This document shows positions 27,468 to 37,191 of a stretch of DNA of 64,000 nt, one piece after another (position 1 is the stretch's first letter; each line of letters starts with the position of its first letter). The translations under genes and the position numbers were made by a program. The notes beneath the pieces were generated by a model that worked only from the letters and a program-made list of their open reading frames with translations, was not told where the DNA came from and did no database searches. Source of the DNA: Defluviitaleaceae bacterium (GTDB lineage: Bacteria > Bacillota > Clostridia > Lachnospirales > WQUN01); assembly GCA_009779755.1 (NCBI GenBank), contig WRDO01000004.1, positions 62,001-126,000 of the forward strand. Reading direction: 5' to 3'.

Positions 27468-28936
27468 GATTCCAATATCTCCCTTCGTACCTTTATTACT
27501 TTTCTAACGACGGGCGGTACGATGATCAACACACCCAACGCTACCGCAAACATCCAAAAATATTCTTCCATCCATTGGCGGCGGTAGAAGCCAAAGGCAC
27601 GGCCATAATTCGCGTTATCGTTTTGCATACGGAACAACTCCATCGCATCGCGGTAATAACCGCGGCGCAACAACGCGCGCGCAACGCCGATATAAGCCAT
27701 GTTGAAGTTGCCGTTCATACGGAGCACTTCCTGCCATGTATCATAGCTTTCCTCGTACAATCCGCGTTGATACATGGTTAACGCTTCATTTATATACCTG
27801 CCGTATTCCGTCAAGTCAAAGCGCGTAATCGCACCTGTGGTCGCGTCAAGGGCAAAAAGCGTAAAGCCCATGGATTCAAGCGCCGTGGGCAGCATAAAAG
27901 CACCCTCGTGATGGCCGTAACTGCCCCATGCATACAACAGCTCGCCTTGGTTGTCGTATGCGAACAAGCGGCCGCGCGTGCGGTCAAAAACAACAAACGT
28001 ATTGTTCGGCAAGGATGTAACGTCGATGAGTACGCTTTGGCCCGATATATGCCCCGCACTGCCCCACCACAGGTCGCCTTGGGGGTCCTCCCAGCCGTTT
28101 CGTATCATAACGTCGGCGCCCATGGCGTTAAGTCTGCGTACGGGCTCCACGTCGGGCCCGCTTGAGGTAACAAACAGGAAACCCTCGTTGTCAATGGTTA
28201 CGTTATTATAGTCCACGGGGACAAAGAGCCATCCCCGTTCGCGTTGTTCCCGTGTTTGAATGCTGCGCCAAAAACGCTGCCACGGGTTTATCGTAACATC
28301 GGGCGCGCCCATATAACCCGCAAAATATCCGTCATTATCAAATTCCATCAGCCCGCGGTTAACCATGGCTACCTGCGCGAACAACCGCCCCGAAAAATCT
28401 ACGGCTAATTTTTGCGGCAGGAAATGACGGTCATCCTCCAACGCGCTTAATTCCAACTTACTGCGGTCGATTACGGTAAGTACATTCCAGTTTTCGTCCG
28501 TGTGTAATATACGGTTGTTTTCGGTGTCGGCTATCCATTTTTGCCCGTAGTTAAGCATCCATGGGGATACGAACATTCCGTGCGGGCGGTTAAAGGGGCT
28601 GGGTTCGCCGTTGATATATACATGCGTAATCACATCGACAAGCTCAAAAGTACCGTCAGCGTGAAATTCGATTACCACAATGCGGTTGTTGTTTGTATCC
28701 GCAACATACAGCAGGTTACCCCATACCTGAAGGTCGCGCGGGTTATTAAAGTGACCGATTCCCAAATGTTCGCCAAGGATAAACGCCGTCACGCGGTAGG
28801 CATCGGGGGAAGGGATGGGCACGCTCCATTCGTTATAGGTATAGGTATAGTGCGACGAACCGCTTCCGCTTGCGTAAACGGTGACCGGTGCCGAAAAAAG
28901 CGCGACAGCCAATATGGTTAACAATATAAACTTCAT
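27464..28936 (-). CDS. Exported NHL-repeat / TPR protein with C-terminal membrane anchor
   Basis: The ATG at 28936, preceded by GGAGG, gives 490 residues; an upstream in-frame start lacks a site. A signal peptide (1-21, ending VYASG) leads to NHL-type beta-propeller repeats (about 45-350), for example LQVWGNLLYVADTNNNRIVV and WIADTENNRI. A TPR-like pair of helices (about 360-430) and a C-terminal helix anchor (about 455-475) with a basic tail follow. The predicted topology is a propeller outside the cell tethered by its C-terminus. Propellers of this kind bind sugars or partner proteins, or are hydrolase-like. It overlaps the Yip1 gene by ATGA. Confidence 0.8.
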   Translation of the reverse strand: MKFILLTILAVALFSAPVTVYASGSGSSHYTYTYNEWSVPIPSPDAYRVTAFILGEHLGIGHFNNPRDLQVWGNLLYVADTNNNRIVVIEFHADGTFELVDVITHVYINGEPSPFNRPHGMFVSPWMLNYGQKWIADTENNRILHTDENWNVLTVIDRSKLELSALEDDRHFLPQKLAVDFSGRLFAQVAMVNRGLMEFDNDGYFAGYMGAPDVTINPWQRFWRSIQTREQRERGWLFVPVDYNNVTIDNEGFLFVTSSGPDVEPVRRLNAMGADVMIRNGWEDPQGDLWWGSAGHISGQSVLIDVTSLPNNTFVVFDRTRGRLFAYDNQGELLYAWGSYGHHEGAFMLPTALESMGFTLFALDATTGAITRFDLTEYGRYINEALTMYQRGLYEESYDTWQEVLRMNGNFNMAYIGVARALLRRGYYRDAMELFRMQNDNANYGRAFGFYRRQWMEEYFWMFAVALGVLIIVPPVVRKVIKVRREILES

Positions 28937-28991
28937 TCGCCCGACCTCCACGCTCGGCGGTATTGAACACGTACCACCGACACGCAACACA

Positions 28992-29891
28992 TTATTCCTT
29001 AATCCCCGAGTTTGCCATCGTGTGCAGGATATTGCTTTGCGCGATGATAAACAGCGTAATGGGTACTACCATCATTACCAATGCCACCGCCGCGCCCACA
29101 CCCATACGCGCCACGTTGGGCGTATGCGGGCTGCCTACGATTTGCTGCAGGGCGAACGGCAGGGGTTTTAACTGTTCCGTATAGATAAGGTTTTGCTGCG
29201 GGTTATTCCACAATGCCTGGACGGAAAATATCATACAAGTCAGCCATGCGGGCTTTACCAACGGCATAACGATGCGCGAATAAATCGACCATTCCGTCGC
29301 GCCGTCTATCTTGGCGGATTCCACCAGCGACTGCGGGACGGTATCTATAAATTGCTTCATCAGGAAGAATCCCAAGGGGAACGCAAACGAAGGTATGATT
29401 ACCGACAAATAGGTATCTATCCAACTGAGACGGGCCAAGATAAGGAAGTTGGGGATGGCAGTGACAAAACCCGTGAACATCAGCGTTGTGATTACGATGT
29501 TAAAGAACAGCTTGCTGCCGGGGAATACGTATTTGCTGACGGCATACGCACCCATCGAGGCGATAATCAAATGGCCCAACGTACCCGCCGCTGTAATAAA
29601 CACGGTATTAAAGACATAACGGGTAAACGTCACCCACGAACGCGACATAAGGATAAATAAATCTTGCAGGTTATTCATGGTGGGATTGATTACAAACAGG
29701 CGCGGCGGGAAGATAAACAATTCGTCCAGCGGTTTAAACGCGTGGTTGATGGCAAAAACCAGCGGGAAGGCAAAAAACGCGCCGAAACACGCTAATATAA
29801 TAACAATAAATACATCCCCGCCCGGCGAACGGTTGGGGCGGCGTACGGCGCGGTTGGAACGCCTGCGCGTTTTTGCTTCACGTATGCCCAT
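28992..29891 (-). CDS. Sugar ABC permease, MalG type (second importer)
   Basis: 299 residues with six helices and an EAA loop near residue 195 (VESAKIDGATEW...RIVMPLVKPAW). Paired with the MalF-type gene 3 bases away and the large binding protein upstream. The basic N-terminus (RRRSNRAVRRPNRS) is long for the family. Confidence 0.93.
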   Translation of the reverse strand: MGIREAKTRRRSNRAVRRPNRSPGGDVFIVIILACFGAFFAFPLVFAINHAFKPLDELFIFPPRLFVINPTMNNLQDLFILMSRSWVTFTRYVFNTVFITAAGTLGHLIIASMGAYAVSKYVFPGSKLFFNIVITTLMFTGFVTAIPNFLILARLSWIDTYLSVIIPSFAFPLGFFLMKQFIDTVPQSLVESAKIDGATEWSIYSRIVMPLVKPAWLTCMIFSVQALWNNPQQNLIYTEQLKPLPFALQQIVGSPHTPNVARMGVGAAVALVMMVVPITLFIIAQSNILHTMANSGIKE

Positions 29892-29894
29892 GGT

Positions 29895-30830
29895 TTACCT
29901 GCCTATCCGTGAGATGAATTTCCCCACCAAAATCTTTGTATATATCATCGTTAGGAACAATATCGTGGCAATGGCCGATGCATAACCCATTTCGAAACGG
30001 ATGGCGCCGTAATCCACCAAGTGGTTTACGATGGTATGCACCGCGTATTCCGTGGAGGGGAAGCCCGCCAAATCCTGCGTGACCTGCCCCACCGCAAAGG
30101 ATGCCATAATCGCCATAACCGCGCCGAACATCAACATGCCTTGCATATTCGGCAGGGTGATAAACCACAGTTCCTGCCAGCGGTTTTTTACGCCGTCCAT
30201 CAGCCCCGCTTCGTACAGGCTTTCATCTATCGTGGACAGCCCCGCGATAAAAGCCAAAAAGCCCGCGCCAAGGCTCATCCACAATACGACGATGATGATG
30301 ACGGGCATCATGTAATCGGGGTTGGTTAGCCATAGTCTGGGCTCTTGTATGATACCGAGGCGGATGAGTATCGCGTTGGCATAACCCATTTCATCGCCTG
30401 TGAAGATGATCGCCCATACCATAAACGCCGCACCCGCAATGGTGGGCGCGTAGAATACCAACGTAACGAACGCGCGTATATAACGCGGCAGCTCGTTGAT
30501 AAACCACGCGAACAAAAAGGCGCATATATAACCGACAGGCCCCGTCACAACGGCAAGGATAAGCGTATTACGCAAAGCGATCAGGAATACGTCGTCGGAA
30601 AGGAACAAATTCAAATAATTTTGGAAGCCGATAAAACGCGGCGATTCCAACACGTTAAAATAAGTAAAGCTGAAGAAAATGGATATGGCAACGGGTGCCA
30701 ACACAAACATGCCGAATACCAACGCAAACGGCAACAGGAATAAATACAGCGTCCTGTGCTTTTTCATTTCCTTCCACATGTGGGCGCGCAGGGCGCGCTT
30801 TTTTTCGCGGTAGCGGGCCAAGTTACTCAT
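29895..30830 (-). CDS. Sugar ABC permease, MalF type (second importer)
   Basis: 311 residues with six helices and an EAA-type loop near residue 215 (YEAGLMDGVKNRW...ITLPNMQGML). It follows the 965-residue binding-protein gene after 6 bases and precedes the MalG-type gene by 3, forming the standard SBP-MalF-MalG order. Confidence 0.93.
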   Translation of the reverse strand: MSNLARYREKKRALRAHMWKEMKKHRTLYLFLLPFALVFGMFVLAPVAISIFFSFTYFNVLESPRFIGFQNYLNLFLSDDVFLIALRNTLILAVVTGPVGYICAFLFAWFINELPRYIRAFVTLVFYAPTIAGAAFMVWAIIFTGDEMGYANAILIRLGIIQEPRLWLTNPDYMMPVIIIVVLWMSLGAGFLAFIAGLSTIDESLYEAGLMDGVKNRWQELWFITLPNMQGMLMFGAVMAIMASFAVGQVTQDLAGFPSTEYAVHTIVNHLVDYGAIRFEMGYASAIATILFLTMIYTKILVGKFISRIGR

Positions 30831-30836
30831 GCGTCA

Positions 30837-33734
30837 CTACTCCAGTCCGAATTCGCGGCGTTTGTTGGCAAGCTCGCGGTTTATTACGATGGTAAAGTCG
30901 AGAAGCGTTTCGCGTGTATCGGTATTTTCGTTTATTACGTGGCGGATGGCGTTGATCAAATGCCGTTGTACGTAATAGCCGCCGGGTACTTCGGGGATCC
31001 CGTTTACCCAACTGCGCTGCTCGTTAAGCACGTTAAGTTGGGCGATGTTCCACGGCAGACTTTGGAAGGCTTCGATGTTCGCCGTCGGGAAACGCGCCGC
31101 CGCACCCATGACGGATTCCAGTTCGCGGCCAAAACGCAACTGCGTTTCCTTGGATGTCCACCATTTTAGGAATTCCCATGCGGAATCCTGTTGGGTACCG
31201 GCAGCTATCATGATGGCCGCCGTACCCCAACCGGGCACGGAATGGTTTATGTGCCCGTCGGCGTCCATATAGCCGGGCATAAGGGCGAAATTCCAACGGC
31301 CGTATATCTCCGGGGCGAATACGCTGAGCATGTTAAACAAAGTAAAGTCGGCAAAACCCAAGGGCATTTCGCCGCTGCGGAAGCGGTTGGCAAAATCGAA
31401 GAACTGCGGCGAACCGAAATGCGTGAAGAAACGGGTGAACGCTTCGAAAGCGGCAACCGCTTCTTCATTATCCAATATGGTACGCGAAAGGTCCTCATTG
31501 TATAAATGCCCGCCCCGTTGCAACAGCTGTGTCAAAAATCCCGATATGTCGGGGTTCATGGGGTTACCGATGGGGGGGATGCCCACTGCCATATTGTTGC
31601 GTTGCAATACGGGCATCATGGCCAATACATCGTCCCATGTACGCGGCGGTTTTAAGCCAATATCATCAAGGATATCATGGCGGTAGAACATGAGGTTAAA
31701 ATTCTGCGTTTCCGGTACGGCAAAGAAGCCCGTACCTCCGGGCGCGTTATAACGCACGGGAATCCACGCGCTTTCATGGAAGCGGCCGTACACATCCTCC
31801 CAAAAACCGGGGAACCGTGTCAGGTCCACGGCGGCGTTACGGAACGCGAAGTTTGCGGGGTCTTGCAGGGGCATGGACAGCACCACGTCGGGCCCGATAC
31901 CCGCAACTACGGCAGGGAGTACGGCAGAATGCGCCACAAGGCGCAGGTTAACGCCGATTCCGCTGTTGGGGCTGAACGAATCGTCAATCATGGACTTAAG
32001 TACCGTGGCTTGATCGCGCCCCGTGGTTATCCATACCTCCAATACGTCGGAACCTTCGTGGACGTCACCCAAGCTGTCAAAATCCATGGTAAAACTGGCG
32101 GCAAACGCACGCAACTCATGTGCTGTCCGCGTGAAAAAGGTTTCGCGTACCCGTGGCAATTCCGCACCCGTACCGGAAATATAAATGAAGTCTATATCCA
32201 ACTGCCCTTCCATCAGGAAACGGGCGGAATTCGCAAGGGACGATATGTTTTGGCGGAAATTCACCAATTGCAGGGGTATACGGTCGGGGCGCATATAAAA
32301 GGTATCCATTTGGCGGATGAGGGTGGTTATAATGCCCGTGTGTTCGTTGCGTTGGCCGAGAAATTCGGATAACTCGTGCAGCAGGGTATACAGGATGCCG
32401 ATTTCCTCGTATATGGCGGTTATGACTTCCGGCATACGGTAATGGATACGGTAGTCACGCATCGGGTCGGGGTTGGGCCCGGTTAACACAAGGATACTGC
32501 GGTAAACTTCGTTTAAGCGGCGTACGCTGTCCAATAAACGGTCGACAAGCTCTCCCATACCGCCCAAAGTGACGTACATACGGATCGTATTGGTCCCGGC
32601 GCGCAAGGGGAAAAGCAAATCCTCGCCGGAGGGATGTTGCAACGTAATCAATTCCCAACTGTTGTTAAAGCGGAAGGGGATCGCGGCGACCTCCGCGAAG
32701 GGTATTTCGCCGTTGATATACAACGATCGGCTGGAAACAAATCCGCGGTTATAATTTTGCCTTGCGGAAACGGATATGCGGTACAGCCCGTCGGATGGCG
32801 CGTTCACTTCCCATTCTATCCATTGCCCCGCCACACGCCAAGGTTGGCCGCCAATCATATTAAGTGTAATCAGCGACGCGGAAGGCGGGTCGGTGATACC
32901 GCTGGAGGAATCAAACAACGGGAATAAACTCGGGTCGGAACGCACCGTGGAAGCCTCACCCTGCAAACGGTATGCCCAATCGCTTGTATTAACGGGCAGG
33001 GTATTATGCGCCATAAAATCTTCAAAGGACGGCGGCGGCGTGATGGGTGTGACATGCAACGCACGCATAACAAGGGGTTCGTTGATACCGATTAACGTTA
33101 TCGTATTTTCGCCCTGCGTAAAGTAAAAACGGTACGGGTCGGTAAAAAAACCCAGCCTGTCGCGGACAAAGGCGCTTTCCCAACGCGGAAGCTCCACTTG
33201 CGGCGGGCGGATTTGGTTCCCGCGGTTGTCCATACGTACGGGCGCGCCCGAACCCCAAACACGGCTGAACGAAACAAGGTCCGCACCCGTAAAGGGGACT
33301 TCACCGTTTATTTTTATGGTACGGGCAATATCGATACCGCGCGCGGCAACGGGAAAATATTCGATGAACAGATTATATAAACCCGCAGCGGGGATATAGA
33401 CGGTAAACGTCACTTCGGAGGATTCCTCCGTCCGCAGTACGCTTTCGCCTTCCATGCTTGTGACGCTGAAGCCGTTGCCTTCGGGGTTAAATATATCCAC
33501 CGTTGTTTTTTGTAAACCGTGGGCTGTATTGGTGTGTATATATAAAAATTCCGCATAGCTGCCTTCGGTTCGGATGGGCGGAAGATTAACGGATTCGCCG
33601 CCGCGGCTGCGCAGTACCAACGAATCATCCCGCAAAAACAGAAATAGGAAAAACGCAAACAAGAAAATAACGAGCAATAAAAACTTGAACCCGTGCTCCA
33701 AAATTTTATTGATTATGTTGGTTCTGTTCCCCAT
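30837..33734 (-). CDS. Membrane-anchored substrate-binding protein with carbohydrate-binding-like N-terminal modules
   Basis: 965 residues, about twice the normal binding-protein length. The N-terminus is a basic stretch plus one helix (about 16-36) without a lipobox, so it is anchored by a membrane helix. Two jelly-roll-like modules (about 55-230 and 260-405) of the CBM6/35-like type share VYIPAAGLYNLFIEYFP-type strands and (Y/K)INGE(I/V)PF turns. A helical spacer (about 410-535) follows, then a family-1 solute-binding domain (about 550-965) with GIGPDVVLSMP and LKPPRTWDDVL. Fusion of binding modules to a transport receptor suggests capture directly at the polymer. It is followed by its two permease genes. 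Confidence 0.85.
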   Translation of the reverse strand: MGNRTNIINKILEHGFKFLLLVIFLFAFFLFLFLRDDSLVLRSRGGESVNLPPIRTEGSYAEFLYIHTNTAHGLQKTTVDIFNPEGNGFSVTSMEGESVLRTEESSEVTFTVYIPAAGLYNLFIEYFPVAARGIDIARTIKINGEVPFTGADLVSFSRVWGSGAPVRMDNRGNQIRPPQVELPRWESAFVRDRLGFFTDPYRFYFTQGENTITLIGINEPLVMRALHVTPITPPPSFEDFMAHNTLPVNTSDWAYRLQGEASTVRSDPSLFPLFDSSSGITDPPSASLITLNMIGGQPWRVAGQWIEWEVNAPSDGLYRISVSARQNYNRGFVSSRSLYINGEIPFAEVAAIPFRFNNSWELITLQHPSGEDLLFPLRAGTNTIRMYVTLGGMGELVDRLLDSVRRLNEVYRSILVLTGPNPDPMRDYRIHYRMPEVITAIYEEIGILYTLLHELSEFLGQRNEHTGIITTLIRQMDTFYMRPDRIPLQLVNFRQNISSLANSARFLMEGQLDIDFIYISGTGAELPRVRETFFTRTAHELRAFAASFTMDFDSLGDVHEGSDVLEVWITTGRDQATVLKSMIDDSFSPNSGIGVNLRLVAHSAVLPAVVAGIGPDVVLSMPLQDPANFAFRNAAVDLTRFPGFWEDVYGRFHESAWIPVRYNAPGGTGFFAVPETQNFNLMFYRHDILDDIGLKPPRTWDDVLAMMPVLQRNNMAVGIPPIGNPMNPDISGFLTQLLQRGGHLYNEDLSRTILDNEEAVAAFEAFTRFFTHFGSPQFFDFANRFRSGEMPLGFADFTLFNMLSVFAPEIYGRWNFALMPGYMDADGHINHSVPGWGTAAIMIAAGTQQDSAWEFLKWWTSKETQLRFGRELESVMGAAARFPTANIEAFQSLPWNIAQLNVLNEQRSWVNGIPEVPGGYYVQRHLINAIRHVINENTDTRETLLDFTIVINRELANKRREFGLE

Positions 33735-33764
33735 AAATAAAACCTACCCGACGGGATTATTTAT

Positions 33765-34313
33765 TTATACCAGTTTTCCTTTGTTCACCAAACGTAAATA
33801 ACGTTGAAATTCCTGCACTTCCAACGAATTAACAGCCGTTACGTTATATATGAGGGTCGTATCCGTAAAATAAACCTCCAGCCATGTACGTTGCAAATAC
33901 TTGTATATGACCAGCATAACCACCGCCGCGACGCCGGTATAGAAAAATACCGACCACTGCGCCGACGAAGCTATATATTCGACGGATGAAAAAACGCTTA
34001 TGAATCGATAAAAGAAACCCTGCGTCACATTCGTATCAAAGCGCACCCATGCATTAAAGGCACTAACGGCGGTAAGCGCGGAAAACGCGACGGTAAGCAA
34101 CCCGATTATTAACAACCACATCGGTTTTGTTTGCCGTATGCGGGAGTTTACGTAATCCTTCATTACATATGCGGTATTATCCTTAGCCTTTGCGCGTTTG
34201 CTTTTTTTTATGTCTATATACGGACCCGTGCAAAATAAACGTTTATCGCTGAGTACGGCCGTATCGCCCAGTACCGAGATAATTTTTCCGTCATAATCCG
34301 CAGGGTTTCGCAT
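33765..34313 (-). CDS. Unknown two-helix membrane protein
   Basis: I do not recognise this protein. The ATG at 34313 has GAGGTG six bases upstream and gives 182 residues; an ATG four codons earlier is less well placed. A short N-terminal soluble part (about 1-60, basic KKSKRAKAKD) precedes two helices (about 66-86 and 122-140) flanking an extracytoplasmic loop, then a small cytoplasmic C-terminal domain (about 145-182). It lies between two importer gene sets. It could be a PH-like or bPH membrane protein by shape, but that is a guess. Confidence 0.6.
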   Translation of the reverse strand: MRNPADYDGKIISVLGDTAVLSDKRLFCTGPYIDIKKSKRAKAKDNTAYVMKDYVNSRIRQTKPMWLLIIGLLTVAFSALTAVSAFNAWVRFDTNVTQGFFYRFISVFSSVEYIASSAQWSVFFYTGVAAVVMLVIYKYLQRTWLEVYFTDTTLIYNVTAVNSLEVQEFQRYLRLVNKGKLV

Positions 34314-34340
34314 TCTACACCTCATTTAAACCGATATGTA

Positions 34341-34365
34341 ACTTCGGCCGAAATCAGGCCGAAGT
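34341..34365. terminator. Intercistronic hairpin after the LplA-type binding-protein gene
   Basis: ACTTCGGCC (34341-34349) and GGCCGAAGT (34357-34365) form a perfect 9-base stem with a 7-base loop, just after the stop at 34374 on the minus strand. No U-run follows. It is more likely an attenuator or an RNA 3'-end stabiliser that raises binding-protein mRNA over downstream genes. Confidence 0.6.
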
Positions 34366-34373
34366 GTTATTAA

Positions 34374-36185
34374 CTAATCGCGGGGTATCCAGTCCACGTC
34401 GCCGTATACCGCCAGCCATGCTGCGCGGCGCGCGTCAATGATTTGCTGCCCGCCCGCGGCAAGGTATTCGTTCATACCCGCATCAAACACGGCGTCAAAT
34501 TCGGCAACGGACGCGACAACGGCACGGTTGAGCGCGCCGCGCGCCGTACGGTTAAGCCCCGGGCTGCCCCAATCCACCTGTGCTTGCGGGGTGGGAATAC
34601 GGGCGCGGCCCATCAGGTGCGCATAATTTAAGTTATTGGTGACGGATTGCATAACGCGCCACGGTTCTATACCCGGGAAGCCCAAACCAAGCGACAGTCC
34701 CGCCACTTCCATATCATCAAGGAAAACCGCGTGACCCATGATGAAGAGAAGGTCGTAGTTCCTCGCTACCTGCCATGTCCAGCGGTCATCCGTGATTTCG
34801 TCGCCCGAGAAGGTGCGGAACGCGCCCTCGGGTGTGCGTTCATGGGTGATCCCTTCCGGGCCGAACATCAGGAACTCGCGTGTGGAGCTGCGCGACAACC
34901 AGTCCAAATACAACATGGACGCGGGAATGTTTTGGTTGGTACGGGGGAAGAAGATGTGGCGGTCCGTGCCGTGGGCGACGAATTGCCTCCTGTTTCCGGC
35001 TTCGTTGGGGAAGGGCGGAATGGAGATAAAATTCGCTTCCGGACCGATATTGTCCTGCATTTGCGTGATAAGACCGTCACCCTCACGGAAGGGGCTGTCC
35101 CAACCGCCCGAAAACGCACCGACAAAGCCGAGGCGTATCAAATCGCTTCCGCGCGGGTCGCCGCCCGTATGCAACGGGAAGTCGCGCCATATAAGGTCCA
35201 TATTGTACCAGCGGTTAAGCAGACGGACGCCTTCCTTTAAGCCGGGCATGGTGAAGCGCCTGTCGTCAAAGCCGTACACATACCAATCCCTATCGGTGAT
35301 ACCATTCGGGAAAAACGACGAGAAAATAAGATCGCCCGTCCAGCCTACGTCCTCCGTCAAGCGGTAGGGGACCATTTGATCGGCATCGCTGCCCAACAAT
35401 AATTGCGCGTTGTCGCGGAAAGCGACGAGCACGGCTTCAAATTCATCCAACGTGGTGGGGACGGCAAGGTTAAGCGCGGCAAGCCAATCCTCACGGATGA
35501 ACGTACTGTTACGTTTGTTGGAATCCGGATGAGGGGCGGTAAATGCCCATGCCTGCCCGGTATCGAGATTGAGGTTCCAAGTAAAATGGTCCATACCCCA
35601 TAAGGAATACAAATTGGGAACCATGTCAACATATTGGTCCACAATGGGCATCAAATCAATAATACCGCCCATTTCGGCAAAGGTCTCAACGTTTGACATC
35701 ACAAACGTGTAAGAAACGTCGGGTGCCGTGTTGGCGGCTAACAAAGCGGCCATTGTTTCGGCTTCATCGGGCTCCCACCGCGGGATTTCTACAAACTCCA
35801 CCGCGATATTATGCATACGCAATACTTCCGCGCGTATCCAATCGGCCCATTGGCTGTTGGCGATGCTCGGATTACGCTCCGTGGCGGGGCGGTTCCACGT
35901 ACCCACGCGCAGGTTCTGCGTTTCCCTAAAGCGGTATGTCGGCTCGCCGTCGATATCGACGATTTCTATGCCATACTGTGCCATAGCCGAAGCAAGGTCC
36001 TGCCTGCTGTCCGCCGCCGCATTGCCGTCGTTACCGCTGACATTACCGCCGCTGACGTTGCCGCCGCTGACATTGTTACCGCCGCTTGTGTTACCTTCGC
36101 CGTTACCGTTGTTGTTTCCCCTGCCGCAGGCCGATACCGCAAGCACAAGCGTCAACGCGACCAAGAAAAAAAGGATTTTTTTCAT
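34374..36185 (-). CDS. LplA-type substrate-binding lipoprotein (third importer)
   Basis: 603 residues, typical of the long LplA/YtcQ-type receptors. The lipobox LAVSAC (Cys20) is followed by an Asn/Gly/Ser low-complexity linker (about 21-60) with repeated SGGNV units. The receptor fold includes NIAVEFVEIPRWEPDEAETM and ANTAPDVSYTF near 145-165. These receptors, with their permeases, import complex pectic or xylan oligosaccharides in Bacillota. GGAGG precedes the ATG. The order permease-permease-receptor is the reverse of the second importer set. Confidence 0.9.
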   Translation of the reverse strand: MKKILFFLVALTLVLAVSACGRGNNNGNGEGNTSGGNNVSGGNVSGGNVSGNDGNAAADSRQDLASAMAQYGIEIVDIDGEPTYRFRETQNLRVGTWNRPATERNPSIANSQWADWIRAEVLRMHNIAVEFVEIPRWEPDEAETMAALLAANTAPDVSYTFVMSNVETFAEMGGIIDLMPIVDQYVDMVPNLYSLWGMDHFTWNLNLDTGQAWAFTAPHPDSNKRNSTFIREDWLAALNLAVPTTLDEFEAVLVAFRDNAQLLLGSDADQMVPYRLTEDVGWTGDLIFSSFFPNGITDRDWYVYGFDDRRFTMPGLKEGVRLLNRWYNMDLIWRDFPLHTGGDPRGSDLIRLGFVGAFSGGWDSPFREGDGLITQMQDNIGPEANFISIPPFPNEAGNRRQFVAHGTDRHIFFPRTNQNIPASMLYLDWLSRSSTREFLMFGPEGITHERTPEGAFRTFSGDEITDDRWTWQVARNYDLLFIMGHAVFLDDMEVAGLSLGLGFPGIEPWRVMQSVTNNLNYAHLMGRARIPTPQAQVDWGSPGLNRTARGALNRAVVASVAEFDAVFDAGMNEYLAAGGQQIIDARRAAWLAVYGDVDWIPRD

Positions 36186-36227
36186 ACATTACCTCCATTC
36201 ATATCTATATATGCATATTGCACATTA

Positions 36228-37178
36228 TTATCCCTTTACCGCACCCAGCGTCATACCCTGCACAAAGTATTTTTGCAACCTGGGGTATACGCACAGGATG
36301 GGTACCATCGCCACCACGATGGCGGCGGCTTGCACGGCCTCCGTATGCCCCGCGGCGGCGGCTTGCCCCGGGTCCAACGGGTCGATGGGGGTCACCCCTT
36401 GCAGGATATTAAACAGTACCATTTGGATAGGGTGCCACTCCGGCGCGCCGCGCATAAACCATAACGCGTCGGACATACCGTTCCACCTGCCCACGGCATA
36501 CATAAGCCCCAACGCCGCCAGCACAGGGGTAGACAGGGGTATATAAATCTGCACCAAAACGCGGAATGGGCTTGCGCCGTCCATTTCCGCTGATTCGCGC
36601 AGGCTGTCGGGTATGCCCATAAAGAATTTGCGCATAATGATCATTAAAAATACGCTTATCATCCCGGGCAGAACCAGCACGGCAGGGTTATCCAAGAGTC
36701 CCAAATCGCGGTAGAGTACATAAGTGGGTATCGCACCCGCGTTAAAGAACATGGTAAAGAGGATCAGTATCGTGATAATCTTGCGCCCCTTTAAATTTTC
36801 ATAGGTAAGCGGATAGGCGCAAAGCACAGTCATAATCAAGCTGACGGTCGTGGATATCAACGTAAGGACTACTGTCCATGCCAACGAACGCATGAAGTTG
36901 GAATTACCCAAGATATCCGCATAGGCATCAAACTGCAAGCCTATCGGGAAGGAACGGTCCGTTATCATTTCCCCGCTTGCGCTTACGATTTCATGTATAA
37001 CCTCTTGGCGGGGCAGGAAGGATACTCGTTGGCGTACGATTGCGCCCGGGTCTGAGAAGGAACTGGCGACAACCGTAACAACGGGCAATACGCACAACGC
37101 GATTATCGCAACCATAATGGCTACGATAATCCAATCGCCGACGGTGGCGCGTTTTAGTTTTTTCCTTTTTGCCGTCAT
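36228..37178 (-). CDS. Sugar ABC permease, LplC/YtcP type
   Basis: 316 residues with six helices. An EAA loop sits near residue 200 (RESAEMDGASPF...IYIPLSTPVL). The C-terminus LGAVKG is the standard ending of the LplC/YtcP group, which pairs with LplA-type receptors. It is 13 bases after the LplB-type gene. Confidence 0.93.
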   Translation of the reverse strand: MTAKRKKLKRATVGDWIIVAIMVAIIALCVLPVVTVVASSFSDPGAIVRQRVSFLPRQEVIHEIVSASGEMITDRSFPIGLQFDAYADILGNSNFMRSLAWTVVLTLISTTVSLIMTVLCAYPLTYENLKGRKIITILILFTMFFNAGAIPTYVLYRDLGLLDNPAVLVLPGMISVFLMIIMRKFFMGIPDSLRESAEMDGASPFRVLVQIYIPLSTPVLAALGLMYAVGRWNGMSDALWFMRGAPEWHPIQMVLFNILQGVTPIDPLDPGQAAAAGHTEAVQAAAIVVAMVPILCVYPRLQKYFVQGMTLGAVKG

Positions 37179-37191
37179 TCGGCGTCACATC

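Noticed and set aside
29193..30743. + strand frames opposite the second permease pair
   Set aside because: Their translations are rich in Arg, His and Gln without domains, typical of antisense to membrane-protein genes.
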